A stretch of DNA of 34,164 bases, from the IMG/VR virus record IMGVR_UViG_3300024520_000282, positions 1 through 34,164 of that record; one strand, given 5' to 3'. Below are positions 7,816-17,200 of the stretch, piece after piece. The stretch's first letter is position 1. The number at the start of each line of letters is the position of its first letter. The notes under the pieces are model-generated. The model had not been told where the DNA came from. It worked only from the letters and a program-made list of their open reading frames with translations, and ran no database searches. The DNA comes from a virus. Made by a program: the position numbers and the translations under genes.

Positions 7816-10487
7816 TGCAAGAATTTAATACAGGAGGTCGAATGAACCTACAACAACAAGTAAATAATGTAGCAGCACAGGGTCGTTATGGCGATTCAAT
7901 GCTGATGCATGTTAATCCAGCAGAAGTGCGAGGGCTATCACAGGTAGCACCAATAACAATTAATCCAGAAACAGGACAGCCTGAAGCTTTCCTACCTTTC
8001 TTAGCGCCATTATTAGGCAGCTTTTTAGGTAGTGCTGCTCTTACAGGAGTAGGAGCAGGAATCTTTGGTGCAGGGGGTCTTAGTTCTCTAGCAGCAGGAG
8101 CTTTAGGTTCAGGACTTGCACAATGGGCAGCCACTGGAGATATAAAGAAAGGATTACTTGCTGGTATAACAGGTTATGGTATTGGTTCTGCATTGCAAGG
8201 CGCAGGTGCAGCAGCAGCAGGAACAGGGGAAGCAGCAAAACAAACCGCAGCATTAACAACAGATGCTACAAATACGCTCTTACAAGACCCAACTATGGTA
8301 ACTCAAGGAACGCAGGCGCTTAATACAGCAGGTCAAACAGCGCTTAATACAACAATGGCTGCAGGTCAACCAGGAATACAATATGCAGGACAAGCAGCAG
8401 CAGATGCTTATACAGGCGCAGGAACAGGCGCTTTAAAAGACGCTTTCTCAGGTACATTTGGGGAAGGTATGAAAAACTTGGCAGCAGGTGCTTCTCAACC
8501 AATGGCTATGGCAGGTATAGCAGGCGGCATGGCTCCAACTGCAGTTATGGAATCGGAAGAGCTATTTGCAAGACAGACTGCTCAAATGGAAAAAGACGAA
8601 GAAGAAAGAAAAAGACAGATGTGGTTAGATTCCCCAGAGCCTATCCTTTATTCCGCACAAGGTGGACCCACCAATATGGATGAGTCACTTATGATGGATG
8701 TAAATTTATTAAGTGGCGCTATGAATGCTGGCGGCAGAACTGGCTATGATTATGGCGGAGAAATTGGGTTTAGCGGTGGCTACAATGGTCCTAATACGTT
8801 TTCAGGAGACCAACAGCGTTTTACTCCTGCCAGACAAGCTTATGATATAAACCCTGCATTTATGGCAGGCTTCCAACCTGAAACTATGTATTTTCAACCT
8901 AATACTATAAATCAACCAGCAACAGCTACTACAACAGGTGGAATGCCTATACTCAATGATCCTTATACTGGAAGTCAAGGTGGATATAATACGATGGGCG
9001 TAGCAGAAGCTCCGCTTCAGACAATAGACCCTTACGCTGCTTATACTGGATCAGCTCCTCAAGGCTTAGTTGAAACAGGTTTTAATCCAGTTCCAGTTCC
9101 TGAGCTTCCTGTGGCTCCAGTCACGCCCCCAGGTACACCTCCAGGTACACCTCCAGTTACACCTCCAGTTACACCTCCTTGGGTTGATCCTTGGGATAAT
9201 CCTTATGACATACCTTTTGAGCTTGGTGATTTAAGAGATTTAGAAGATAAATATGGTATATCTCCAGGTGATTTTATGCCAAATGGAGAAGGAGATTTTG
9301 ATCCATCTACTTTTGATCCATCTGGTTATAATTTACCTGACTTAACAAACCTTGATCCTGATACGTTTAATTTACCTGATGGAAATACATTTACACCACC
9401 AATGCCTGAAGATTATGGAATGAATAACACGCCATTTTCTCTTATGCAACCACCGATGCAGCCACCTGCTATGATTCCAGAACCTATACAACCAGTAATG
9501 CAACCGCCTAGTGTCGGTACACCACCACCATATCCTATGGGGCAAAATCCCTATGAATCACCAATAGTTCCTGGAGAGTTCCAGGAAGCACAAGGGACTC
9601 CAGTGGGTTTAAACCCTGATGGTACTCCTTATACCTCACCTTTACCTCTCGCTGCTCCTGGAGTTCCAGTAGGTCCAACACCTATGCCTCCATCAATAAT
9701 GCAGCCACCAGCAATGCCCACACCACCAGGGCTAGTTAGCACTCCTTTAGCGCCAAGTGATAAACCAATGCTAGGAACTGGAGACCCAAGTAAGCCAAAA
9801 CCTGGAGACCCGCGTAAGCCAGAAACACCAACTGTAGGAAACATATCAACAAATGAAAATGGACATACTGCCGATGAAATTCGGGATATGATTGTAGGAA
9901 CAGCCCCAATGCCAGCAGGTGTAAATTATAACATGGCAGATGCTCAACAATTACAAGCTCAAGACGCTAGCCTTATAGAACAACCAAGTTCGCCAGTGCG
10001 CCCAACAAGAGGCGGAGGCGGAAGAGGCGGAAGAGGCAGAAAAGCAGAAGGAGGAGAAACTGGTAATATAATGCAAGACCCTATTACTCAAGAAGTTGTC
10101 TTGTTTATTACAGGAGAGTCAGATAATCAACAAGCTGTTAATGATTTTGTTACCAAATATGGTGCTGAGACATTCGCACAACTAAGAGATTATGTACTAA
10201 AAGCTCTTACCAATGAGAGCGTTCAGACAGAAGGACAAATAGAGGGTGTTGGCAACAGTGGAATGGCTGATGACATACCTGGAATGATAGGTGCTAATGA
10301 AAAAATAGCCGTATCACAAGATGAATTTATTGTTCCTGCTGATGTAGTTTCGGCTTTAGGCGATGGCAGTTCTGATGCTGGCTCTAACGAACTTTACGCA
10401 ATGATGGACAGAGTAAGGCAAGAAAAAACAGGAACTACTAGACAAGCACCTAAGTTAGCTAATGCTGGAGGTTTGTTGCCAAGATGA
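7815..10487 (+). CDS. Large virion-associated protein with Gly/Ala-rich N terminus and Pro-rich linker
   Basis: This 890-residue protein has three parts. Residues about 50-150 are Ala/Gly-rich and hydrophobic (LAPLLGSFLGSAALTGVGAG), suited to membrane insertion. Residues about 430-720 are Pro-rich, including a 12-base tandem repeat coding TPPG/TPPV near 9125-9179. The C terminus (about 755-890) is a folded acidic region with the segment QDEFIVPADVVSALGDG. Two starts compete: 7815, sharing a base with the previous stop, and 7842, which has a perfect AGGAGG four bases before it and begins MNLQQQVNNVA, giving 881 residues. The order in the cluster suggests an internal or ejected virion protein. 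Function is inferred from position only. Confidence 0.6.
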   Translation: MQEFNTGGRMNLQQQVNNVAAQGRYGDSMLMHVNPAEVRGLSQVAPITINPETGQPEAFLPFLAPLLGSFLGSAALTGVGAGIFGAGGLSSLAAGALGSGLAQWAATGDIKKGLLAGITGYGIGSALQGAGAAAAGTGEAAKQTAALTTDATNTLLQDPTMVTQGTQALNTAGQTALNTTMAAGQPGIQYAGQAAADAYTGAGTGALKDAFSGTFGEGMKNLAAGASQPMAMAGIAGGMAPTAVMESEELFARQTAQMEKDEEERKRQMWLDSPEPILYSAQGGPTNMDESLMMDVNLLSGAMNAGGRTGYDYGGEIGFSGGYNGPNTFSGDQQRFTPARQAYDINPAFMAGFQPETMYFQPNTINQPATATTTGGMPILNDPYTGSQGGYNTMGVAEAPLQTIDPYAAYTGSAPQGLVETGFNPVPVPELPVAPVTPPGTPPGTPPVTPPVTPPWVDPWDNPYDIPFELGDLRDLEDKYGISPGDFMPNGEGDFDPSTFDPSGYNLPDLTNLDPDTFNLPDGNTFTPPMPEDYGMNNTPFSLMQPPMQPPAMIPEPIQPVMQPPSVGTPPPYPMGQNPYESPIVPGEFQEAQGTPVGLNPDGTPYTSPLPLAAPGVPVGPTPMPPSIMQPPAMPTPPGLVSTPLAPSDKPMLGTGDPSKPKPGDPRKPETPTVGNISTNENGHTADEIRDMIVGTAPMPAGVNYNMADAQQLQAQDASLIEQPSSPVRPTRGGGGRGGRGRKAEGGETGNIMQDPITQEVVLFITGESDNQQAVNDFVTKYGAETFAQLRDYVLKALTNESVQTEGQIEGVGNSGMADDIPGMIGANEKIAVSQDEFIVPADVVSALGDGSSDAGSNELYAMMDRVRQEKTGTTRQAPKLANAGGLLPR

Positions 10488-10954
10488 ATCAGCCCGCAGT
10501 AAAACAAGAAGCTAGTGAAGAATATAAGGTTTCTTTAATTATGCCTGACCAGTTAATGATAATATGGGATGATGTAGAAAAATATTTAAGGAAGTCTTGT
10601 AAACGATCCAAAGGAAGAGTAACAACCCAAGATATACTTTATCAATGTCTTAATAATGAAGCTTCTTTATGGATTTCTTTTGACACAGGTAATTTAAAAA
10701 TAATCGGATGTGCCGTAACTCAGATTAGCGATTATCCTTCAGGCAAAAGAATGCTTAATTTAGATCATGTTGCTGGCAAAAATATGTCTAGTTGGTTCGA
10801 TGATGGTTTAAAAATTTTAGAAAAGTGGGCTAAAGATAATAAATGTAGCGGCATTGAAGGTGTTGGTAGAGAAGGTTTTTGGAATTGGATTAAAGACAGA
10901 GATTGGGAAAAAACAGCAGTTTGTTTTGAATATAATTTTGAGGAAATAAAATGA
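10484..10954 (+). CDS. GNAT-like protein in the T7 gp13 position
   Basis: This 156-residue protein has the layout of a degenerate GNAT acetyltransferase fold: helices around MPDQLMIIWDDVEKYL, strands ISFDTGNLKIIGCAVTQI, a helix KILEKWAKDNKC, and an end pattern EGVGREGFWNWIKDRDWEKTAVCFEYNF resembling the aromatic C-terminal arm of GNAT folds. T7 gp13 and relatives, encoded just before the large internal core proteins, show a similar GNAT-like pattern and are needed for assembly of the ejected core. The typical acetyl-CoA loop is not obvious, so enzymatic activity is doubtful. Starts and stops overlap both neighbours by four bases (ATGA). Confidence 0.5.
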   Translation: MNQPAVKQEASEEYKVSLIMPDQLMIIWDDVEKYLRKSCKRSKGRVTTQDILYQCLNNEASLWISFDTGNLKIIGCAVTQISDYPSGKRMLNLDHVAGKNMSSWFDDGLKILEKWAKDNKCSGIEGVGREGFWNWIKDRDWEKTAVCFEYNFEEIK

Positions 10955-12714
10955 GAAGATTTAAAGGCGGAGGTGGTAGTAGTTCACCACCACCACAAGA
11001 GGTAACAACCACCACATCTAATCTGCCCGATTATGTAGAACCTTATTACAAGAGACTTTTACAAAGGGGTGAAGCAGAATCTTTACAGGGATATACGCCT
11101 TATGGTGGACAGCGTTTAGAATACTTTTCACCTGATGAATTAACATCACAAGCAATGGCGCGTGGGTTTGGTACTGCGGGAACACCACAAGAATTTACTG
11201 ATGCCTCTAAAAGATATGGCGATCAAGGAAGTATTGCAGGAGAATATGCTGCAGGCGATGTAAGTTCTGGTTATCAAGCAGGAGCAATGGGACCTGGCTT
11301 TCAAGGTTCTACTTATGGGAGTGGCTATCAAGCAGGTAAATTTGATCCAGGCTACCAAGCAGGGGCAATGGGTCCAGGCTATCAAGCGGGATCAATGGGT
11401 CCAGGTTATCAGGGCGCTACCTATGGAAGTGGTTATCAAGCAGGTACATTTGACCCGGGTTATCAGGCTCAACTAAGGGATTCTCAATATCAAGTAGGAC
11501 AAGGACCTGCGAGCTATTCTCCAGAACAGTACGAAGAAAACATACAGAGGTTTATGTCTCCGTATCAGCAAAATGTTACTGATATACAAAAACGAGAAGC
11601 TAGAAGGCAATCTGAAATATCAAGCAAAGGCATACAAGATGCTGCTTCTTCATCAGGCGGATTAGGTGGTTATCGTGAAGCTATTATGCAATCCGAAAGA
11701 GAAAGAGGTTTATCTCAACAATTAGGAGATATTCAACAACGAGGATCACAAGCTGCTTTTGAAAGTGCACAACAGCAATTAGAAAGAGAAAGAGGAGCAA
11801 GCATGGGCGCTGCCCAATTTGGTTTGCAAAGATTTGGCGCTTTAGAACAAGCAGGACAATCACAAGAACAAATGGCTCAACAAGCATTTAATGCTGGGCA
11901 GTCAGCAAGACAACAGGCTGCACAAATGGGAATGACGGCACAACAACAAGAAGATGCAGCTCGTCAAGCCCAAGAGAAATTCGGTCAGAGCGCTTTTGGA
12001 CAAACACAACAAGCAATGCAAGCATCAGGATCGCAAGGTATTCAGGCTTATCAGGCTGGAGAACAAGCCAGACAAGCATCAGGATCACAGGGAATCCAAG
12101 CCTATCAAGCTGGAGAACAAGCCAGACAACAAGCAGCATCTATGGGTATGACCGCGCAACAACAAGAAGATGCCGCCAGACAGGCTCAAGAAAAATTTAG
12201 TCAAAGTGCTTTTGGACAAACGCAGCAATCAATGCAGGCTCAAGGCGCACAACAGATACAATCCTATCAAGCAGGTGAGTCAGCAAGACAGCAAGCTGCT
12301 AAGTTGGGATTATCTGCGGAGCAAATTGAACAAGCAGGCAAACAAGCTGAAGAGAAATTCAGACAAAGTGGTTATGATTTATCTAGTCGTTATAATCTAG
12401 CAGCAGCTCAAGGGCTAATGCAATCAGGGCAAGGAATACAGCAAGATGCTATTTCTAGAATGCAAATGCTAGAAAATATAGGAAGGCAGCAAAGAGCATT
12501 AAGACAAGCTGGTTTAGACATGGGGTATCAAGATTTCTTAGGTCAAAGAGATTATACCCAACAACAACTTGGTGGGTTCAGTAACCTATTAAGAGGTGTG
12601 CCAGTGCAGCCTCAACAAAACATAAGCACTTATCAACAACAACCTGGATTATTCCAAACCGCAGTAGGTGCAGGATTAAGTGGTCTTGGTTTATATAAAG
12701 GGCTGGGAGGATAG
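10951..12714 (+). CDS. Internal virion protein with GYQAG tandem repeats and Gln/Ala-rich helices
   Basis: This 587-residue protein starts with a Gly/Ser/Pro stretch. Residues about 107-173 carry seven 9-residue units of the type GYQAGxxGP/GYQAGxFDP plus a partial eighth, a 27-base tandem repeat in DNA. A Gln/Ala/Arg-rich helical region (about 200-480) follows, containing an imperfect long repeat with the segments MGMTAQQQEDAARQAQEKF and GIQAYQAGEQAR. Ala/Gln-rich helical proteins ahead of a giant virion protein match the ejected core (internal virion) proteins of podoviruses. Composition is unlike the enzymes in the window but like its neighbours 7815-10487 and 12715-14286. The stop directly abuts the next ATG. 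Confidence 0.55.
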   Translation: MRRFKGGGGSSSPPPQEVTTTTSNLPDYVEPYYKRLLQRGEAESLQGYTPYGGQRLEYFSPDELTSQAMARGFGTAGTPQEFTDASKRYGDQGSIAGEYAAGDVSSGYQAGAMGPGFQGSTYGSGYQAGKFDPGYQAGAMGPGYQAGSMGPGYQGATYGSGYQAGTFDPGYQAQLRDSQYQVGQGPASYSPEQYEENIQRFMSPYQQNVTDIQKREARRQSEISSKGIQDAASSSGGLGGYREAIMQSERERGLSQQLGDIQQRGSQAAFESAQQQLERERGASMGAAQFGLQRFGALEQAGQSQEQMAQQAFNAGQSARQQAAQMGMTAQQQEDAARQAQEKFGQSAFGQTQQAMQASGSQGIQAYQAGEQARQASGSQGIQAYQAGEQARQQAASMGMTAQQQEDAARQAQEKFSQSAFGQTQQSMQAQGAQQIQSYQAGESARQQAAKLGLSAEQIEQAGKQAEEKFRQSGYDLSSRYNLAAAQGLMQSGQGIQQDAISRMQMLENIGRQQRALRQAGLDMGYQDFLGQRDYTQQQLGGFSNLLRGVPVQPQQNISTYQQQPGLFQTAVGAGLSGLGLYKGLGG

Positions 12715-14286
12715 ATGGCTAATTTAGTACAAGTAGCAGAAGAATTAGAATATGTGCCAAAGGATCAGTTGATCCAAATGAGCCAGAATCCTGAATCTCG
12801 ATACCCACAATATTTGGTGTTAAGCGAAATACAACGCAGAACACAGATGGAAAAAATGTATAACGCACAAGAAGCGTCTATGAATCAGCCACAAACAACT
12901 GTCGCTGAAGAAGTAGTAGCTGATTTTGCACAACCACAAGGTTTAGCAGGCATGAATGCTGAGGGTCCAGCTAACGCTGGAGCTTTCTCTCCTGAAGCCA
13001 TGCCTGCGACTCCTATGCAAATGGCAGCAGGGGGCGGTAGAGTTGGCTATCAGAATACAGGCACTACATCTATAAGCGATGGCAATGCTACATATTCTAC
13101 ATTTAGTGGACCAAATGCTAGATTACAATTATTAGCTAGCTTAGGAATTGACCCGACAGAAATGTCAGAGCAAGAAATTCAGCAAGCAATATTGTTTGCA
13201 CAATCAGCTCCAATAGAACAAGAACAATTACCAACTGTAGATACTGGCGTTAATCAACCAGTAGATTTAACAGGAGTGCCTTCTCCTAGCGTTCCTAGCG
13301 TTGATTCAGTAGAAGAAGATAGTTGGTTAGATAGAGCAAGGAGTTGGGCTAGCGAAAGATATACAGATGAAGGAGAAGGACTAGGCTCTGTTGATTGGAG
13401 CAATGTCTTATTGGATGCGAGTTGGGGTATTCCTTTTGGTGGCGCAGCGCTGGGAACTGCTAGAATAGGTAGTAGACTAGGTAGGCTTGGTTTAGGTGCA
13501 GCAAGGGCTAACTGGGGTTCTGGTGCCATGCAACAAGGAGTAAAAAATGTACCTAGTCGTATTAGACAATGGATTAGTCCTTTTCGCTCTCCATTAGTTA
13601 CGAGAGCTAATCCAAGAGTAGTACAAGGACCTGGGTTTTCAATGAGAGGTGCTAACGTTCCAGCTAGACTGCCAAGTGTTACCAGAATTGGTCTCACAAC
13701 GACAGCTCTTGGTGGCGGAAATATGATTAATAATTATTTGAGTGAAGATGAGATTATTGCTTCAAATGAAGATGAACAAGTAATTGTTGAATCAACCCAA
13801 GATAAATTAAACAAACTGTTGGCTGATATTAATAAAACACAAGATACAGGCACAACTGAGAAAAAAGGATTAGATTCATTCTTGCCACAAGTTGAAGGCT
13901 TAGATATGGCACAACTTGGCGGCATTATCATGGGCGCTAGAAACATGAGCGAACTAGGTGCTGGTATTGCTGGTCTTGCTGGATCAATACAAGACAGAAG
14001 AACGAAAGAAAAATTAACAGAGATTCAAGGGGGTTTATATGAAGCACAAACAGCTAAATATGAAGCTGATGTAGAATTTATGGAACCTAATCAATTAGTA
14101 GAGATTCTGCAGAATCTTGAAGATATGCTGAAATTAGAATTGGAAAGCGGTTCGGGAGATCGAGTAGCACAATTACAAGCACAATATGAGGCGGCTTATA
14201 AAAGATATGCTGAAGTAATGGGGATTCCATTTACAACAGAAGCAGAGCGAATGCAGCAGGCTTTAGAATCAGCAAGAAGGCAGTAA
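12715..14286 (+). CDS. Probable internal virion protein
   Basis: This 523-residue protein has an N-terminal helical segment (VAEELEYVPKDQLIQMSQ, then SEIQRRTQME). That is the same sort of start seen in phage structural proteins that also carry an AAGGGRVGYQ-type segment, present here near residue 102. A middle section (about 225-265) is Gly/Ala/Arg-rich (AALGTARIGSRLGRLGLGAARA), and the end is a long charged helix (about 435-523). No enzymatic motif is seen. Position between the Gln-rich protein and the giant polyvalent protein argues for a component of the ejected internal core. A short spacer with a GGAAA ribosome site precedes the next gene. Confidence 0.5.
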   Translation: MANLVQVAEELEYVPKDQLIQMSQNPESRYPQYLVLSEIQRRTQMEKMYNAQEASMNQPQTTVAEEVVADFAQPQGLAGMNAEGPANAGAFSPEAMPATPMQMAAGGGRVGYQNTGTTSISDGNATYSTFSGPNARLQLLASLGIDPTEMSEQEIQQAILFAQSAPIEQEQLPTVDTGVNQPVDLTGVPSPSVPSVDSVEEDSWLDRARSWASERYTDEGEGLGSVDWSNVLLDASWGIPFGGAALGTARIGSRLGRLGLGAARANWGSGAMQQGVKNVPSRIRQWISPFRSPLVTRANPRVVQGPGFSMRGANVPARLPSVTRIGLTTTALGGGNMINNYLSEDEIIASNEDEQVIVESTQDKLNKLLADINKTQDTGTTEKKGLDSFLPQVEGLDMAQLGGIIMGARNMSELGAGIAGLAGSIQDRRTKEKLTEIQGGLYEAQTAKYEADVEFMEPNQLVEILQNLEDMLKLELESGSGDRVAQLQAQYEAAYKRYAEVMGIPFTTEAERMQQALESARRQ

Positions 14287-14298
14287 GGAAAATTAATA

Positions 14299-17200
14299 AT
14301 GTCTATATATAAAGCTCCAGACGGAACTGAATATAATATACCGATTGATCCTGGAGAAAGAGATTATTTTGCTAAGGCAGTGCAATCTGCTTATGGCGAA
14401 GATATAAATCAAACAACAATACTAGGACAAGCTAAAGAGGCTGCAAAAGCATTTCCAAGAGAAGTTGTATCAGGTTTCCAGAGAGTTCCTACAGGTCTTG
14501 CTCAATTATTTGACATTGGTAACGATAACCCAATGACAAAATCTTTCGAGAGACAACAAGAAGAATGGAGAACTGAGGGTCCTTTTGCTGGTGATCCAGC
14601 TTATCAAGATTTATACAGCACTAAAGTTGCAGGTGGTTTAGGTTCTTTCGTTCCCTTTTTAGGCGCAGGCATAGCTGGAAGAGCTTTAGCTGCTAGGGGA
14701 GTGGGTGCAAATCTACCTAGATTTTTAAAACCACAATGGACTGTGCCTTACACTTTTGCTGGACCTTCTGGTATCAGTGAACAAAGTGAGTTTTTACAGC
14801 AAGCTAGAGATGAAGGTAAAGAAGTAGGACCAATAGCAGAAATTTTTGCAGAGCTTGGTGGAGCTGCAATAGGAGCTACGGAACTACTGCCAGTAGAAAG
14901 ATTGCTAAAAAGAGTGCCAAAAAATGCGTTGAATTATCCTGAAGTAAGAAGGATGCTTCGATCTGCGATACAACAAGCTGGAATAGAAGCTGGTCAAGAA
15001 ACCTTTGCTGGTATATCACAAAGACTCTTAGCGCGTGGCTTATACAGTGATGATTTGCCTTTAACAGAAAGTGTTTGGGATGACTTTACAGTAGGCGGTG
15101 GTGTTGGCTTTATAGCTGATGTGGTTGTCAACTCTGTATCAAGAAGAAGCAGAGGTAGAAATTATTTAAAAGATGCTGAACAACGTGCAAGAGATAACAG
15201 AGTTAATCTTAATTCAGAAGGTAAATTTGAAAGAGGAGTTGCCCAAGGAACTCTTCAAGAGGTACAAGATCAACCTGTTGTAACTAAGCCAGAAATACCA
15301 ATCCCTGCTTTAGTGGGTATTCCGCCCAGCTTAGAAGTTATCCAAACGCCTGATAGCAAATTTTCTATTGTCGATTTAAACGCAGTAGAAAACCCAGTAT
15401 TAAAGCAATTTGAAGGCGAATCTGATGCTCTTATATTTAAAAATAAAGAGCAAACAAATTACGAAAGAAAAAAACTTAAAGTTGATATAGACAATGCGGC
15501 TTATGCTTTGGGTATGCCAGATAGTGCGTCTGCCCTAACTGTTGGTAGCACCATTCTTGATCCAAACATTTCTCAAATTAACTTACAGAGCTTAATGGAA
15601 TTTGATTCCAAGCTTTCTGAAGATAATAAAAAACAATTTGCTGCTGAAAGAAAAGAAGCTGGATGGTTTGGAAAGAATGTTCCAAGCGAAATGATTGAGC
15701 GTAAAAGGTCTTTTCTTAAAAAAACCAGCAACTATCTTAATAAAAAAGGATTAGACCTAAAAGCCAGCTATTCAATGGCAGAAGCAAAGAAAGCTTTATC
15801 TGTAAAAGATTATAATTTCCTTCTAAACGATATGTCTAATATTGTTTTTCAGCAATCTGAATCAACTGGAGAACCCTCTATAACTGCTGATAAAGAAAAG
15901 CCTAATGTAAATCTAAAATACATTAAGGATATAGCAGCCTCCAAAAATATTGATTTAGATTTCAAAGACCCTGCGGTTAGATACGCAGCCCTTCAGTGGA
16001 CTGGCACCGCTAATATGTCAAAAACGAGGAATCGTGGCGTAAAAGAATTATTCTTAGCACGACTTCACTCTATCCCCAAGTTCAATAACCGAACTAAATT
16101 CCCAGACTTTAGACCTAGAACATACACGGCACAAGATGTTGCCAATTTTGTTGCGTCTATGGGAAGCAGAAACGTCCAATTTACTGTTAATGATCTTTTA
16201 AAGGTTGGGGTTACAGCTAAAGATAAAACTGCTACAGAACAATTTGTTAATGATTTAGTTGATAGTGGCAGAGCAGAAAAGATTAAAAATACTAATCAAT
16301 ATCAGATTAGAAAGAACCATGAGTTTGATATTGCCAGGAGAGCAGAGGGTTTTGATGAGACTCCAGCAGAGTTTGGCAACAGACTTAGAAACGAAGGAAA
16401 ACTTCCAGAAGAAACCATACAACAATTAGTCGAACAAGAAACTACAAGACAAAGAAGAGTGTTGCCCCCAGAAGAAGTTGAATCTAAAGCAATTAAATTT
16501 AACGAGGCGGTAGAAGAAGGCAGAACAAACGTATTTGCCAGAGAGCTTAAAAAGATATTAGAGGAAAGAGGGTTAAGAGAAACAGGAGTTATTGTTAGCA
16601 ATGATATTCTATCTTCTTCAGCGTTAGCTAGAACCCCACAAGGAGAGATCGTCTTTGATCCGAGAGGGCTAAGACAAACAGCAACAGAGGGTGCTGTCGA
16701 GGGAGAATATGATAAGAACACTGATATTATATTTCTTTCATTAAATGCCGTTAATCCAGATGGAAATGCCTCAACAGATCAGATAAGAGAAAGATTACAC
16801 AAAGTTTTAGACCATGAAATGATACACGCCTTGCGTGAAAAGGATTTGATTACTGAAAAGGAATATCAATATCTAAGAAAAGAAGTTAAGCGAAAAAAGG
16901 TGCCTCAAGGATTTGATCCAAGCTTTAAAGGTCGCTCATTCTATCAACGTGCAAAAGCGATGAATGAAAAGAGAGGAGATTTAGTAGGTCGAAACGAACA
17001 GTTTAAAGAAGAGCTTTATGTAGAAGAAGCTATTGCAGAAATGTATAGATCAAGAAACTTTAAACCTGACATAGCACCTAAGGCAGAAGGTATCTTTAAT
17101 AAGATAGTTGAGTTCTTTAGGTCTATGGGTCAAGCAATGCGTACTTCTGGATTTAAAAAAGCATCAGATGTGTTTTCTGAAATTGAACAAGGAAGAGTTG

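Noticed and set aside
9125-9179. 12-base repeat coding TPPG/TPPV as a mobile or regulatory repeat.
   Set aside because: It is a simple Pro-linker expansion within a structural gene.
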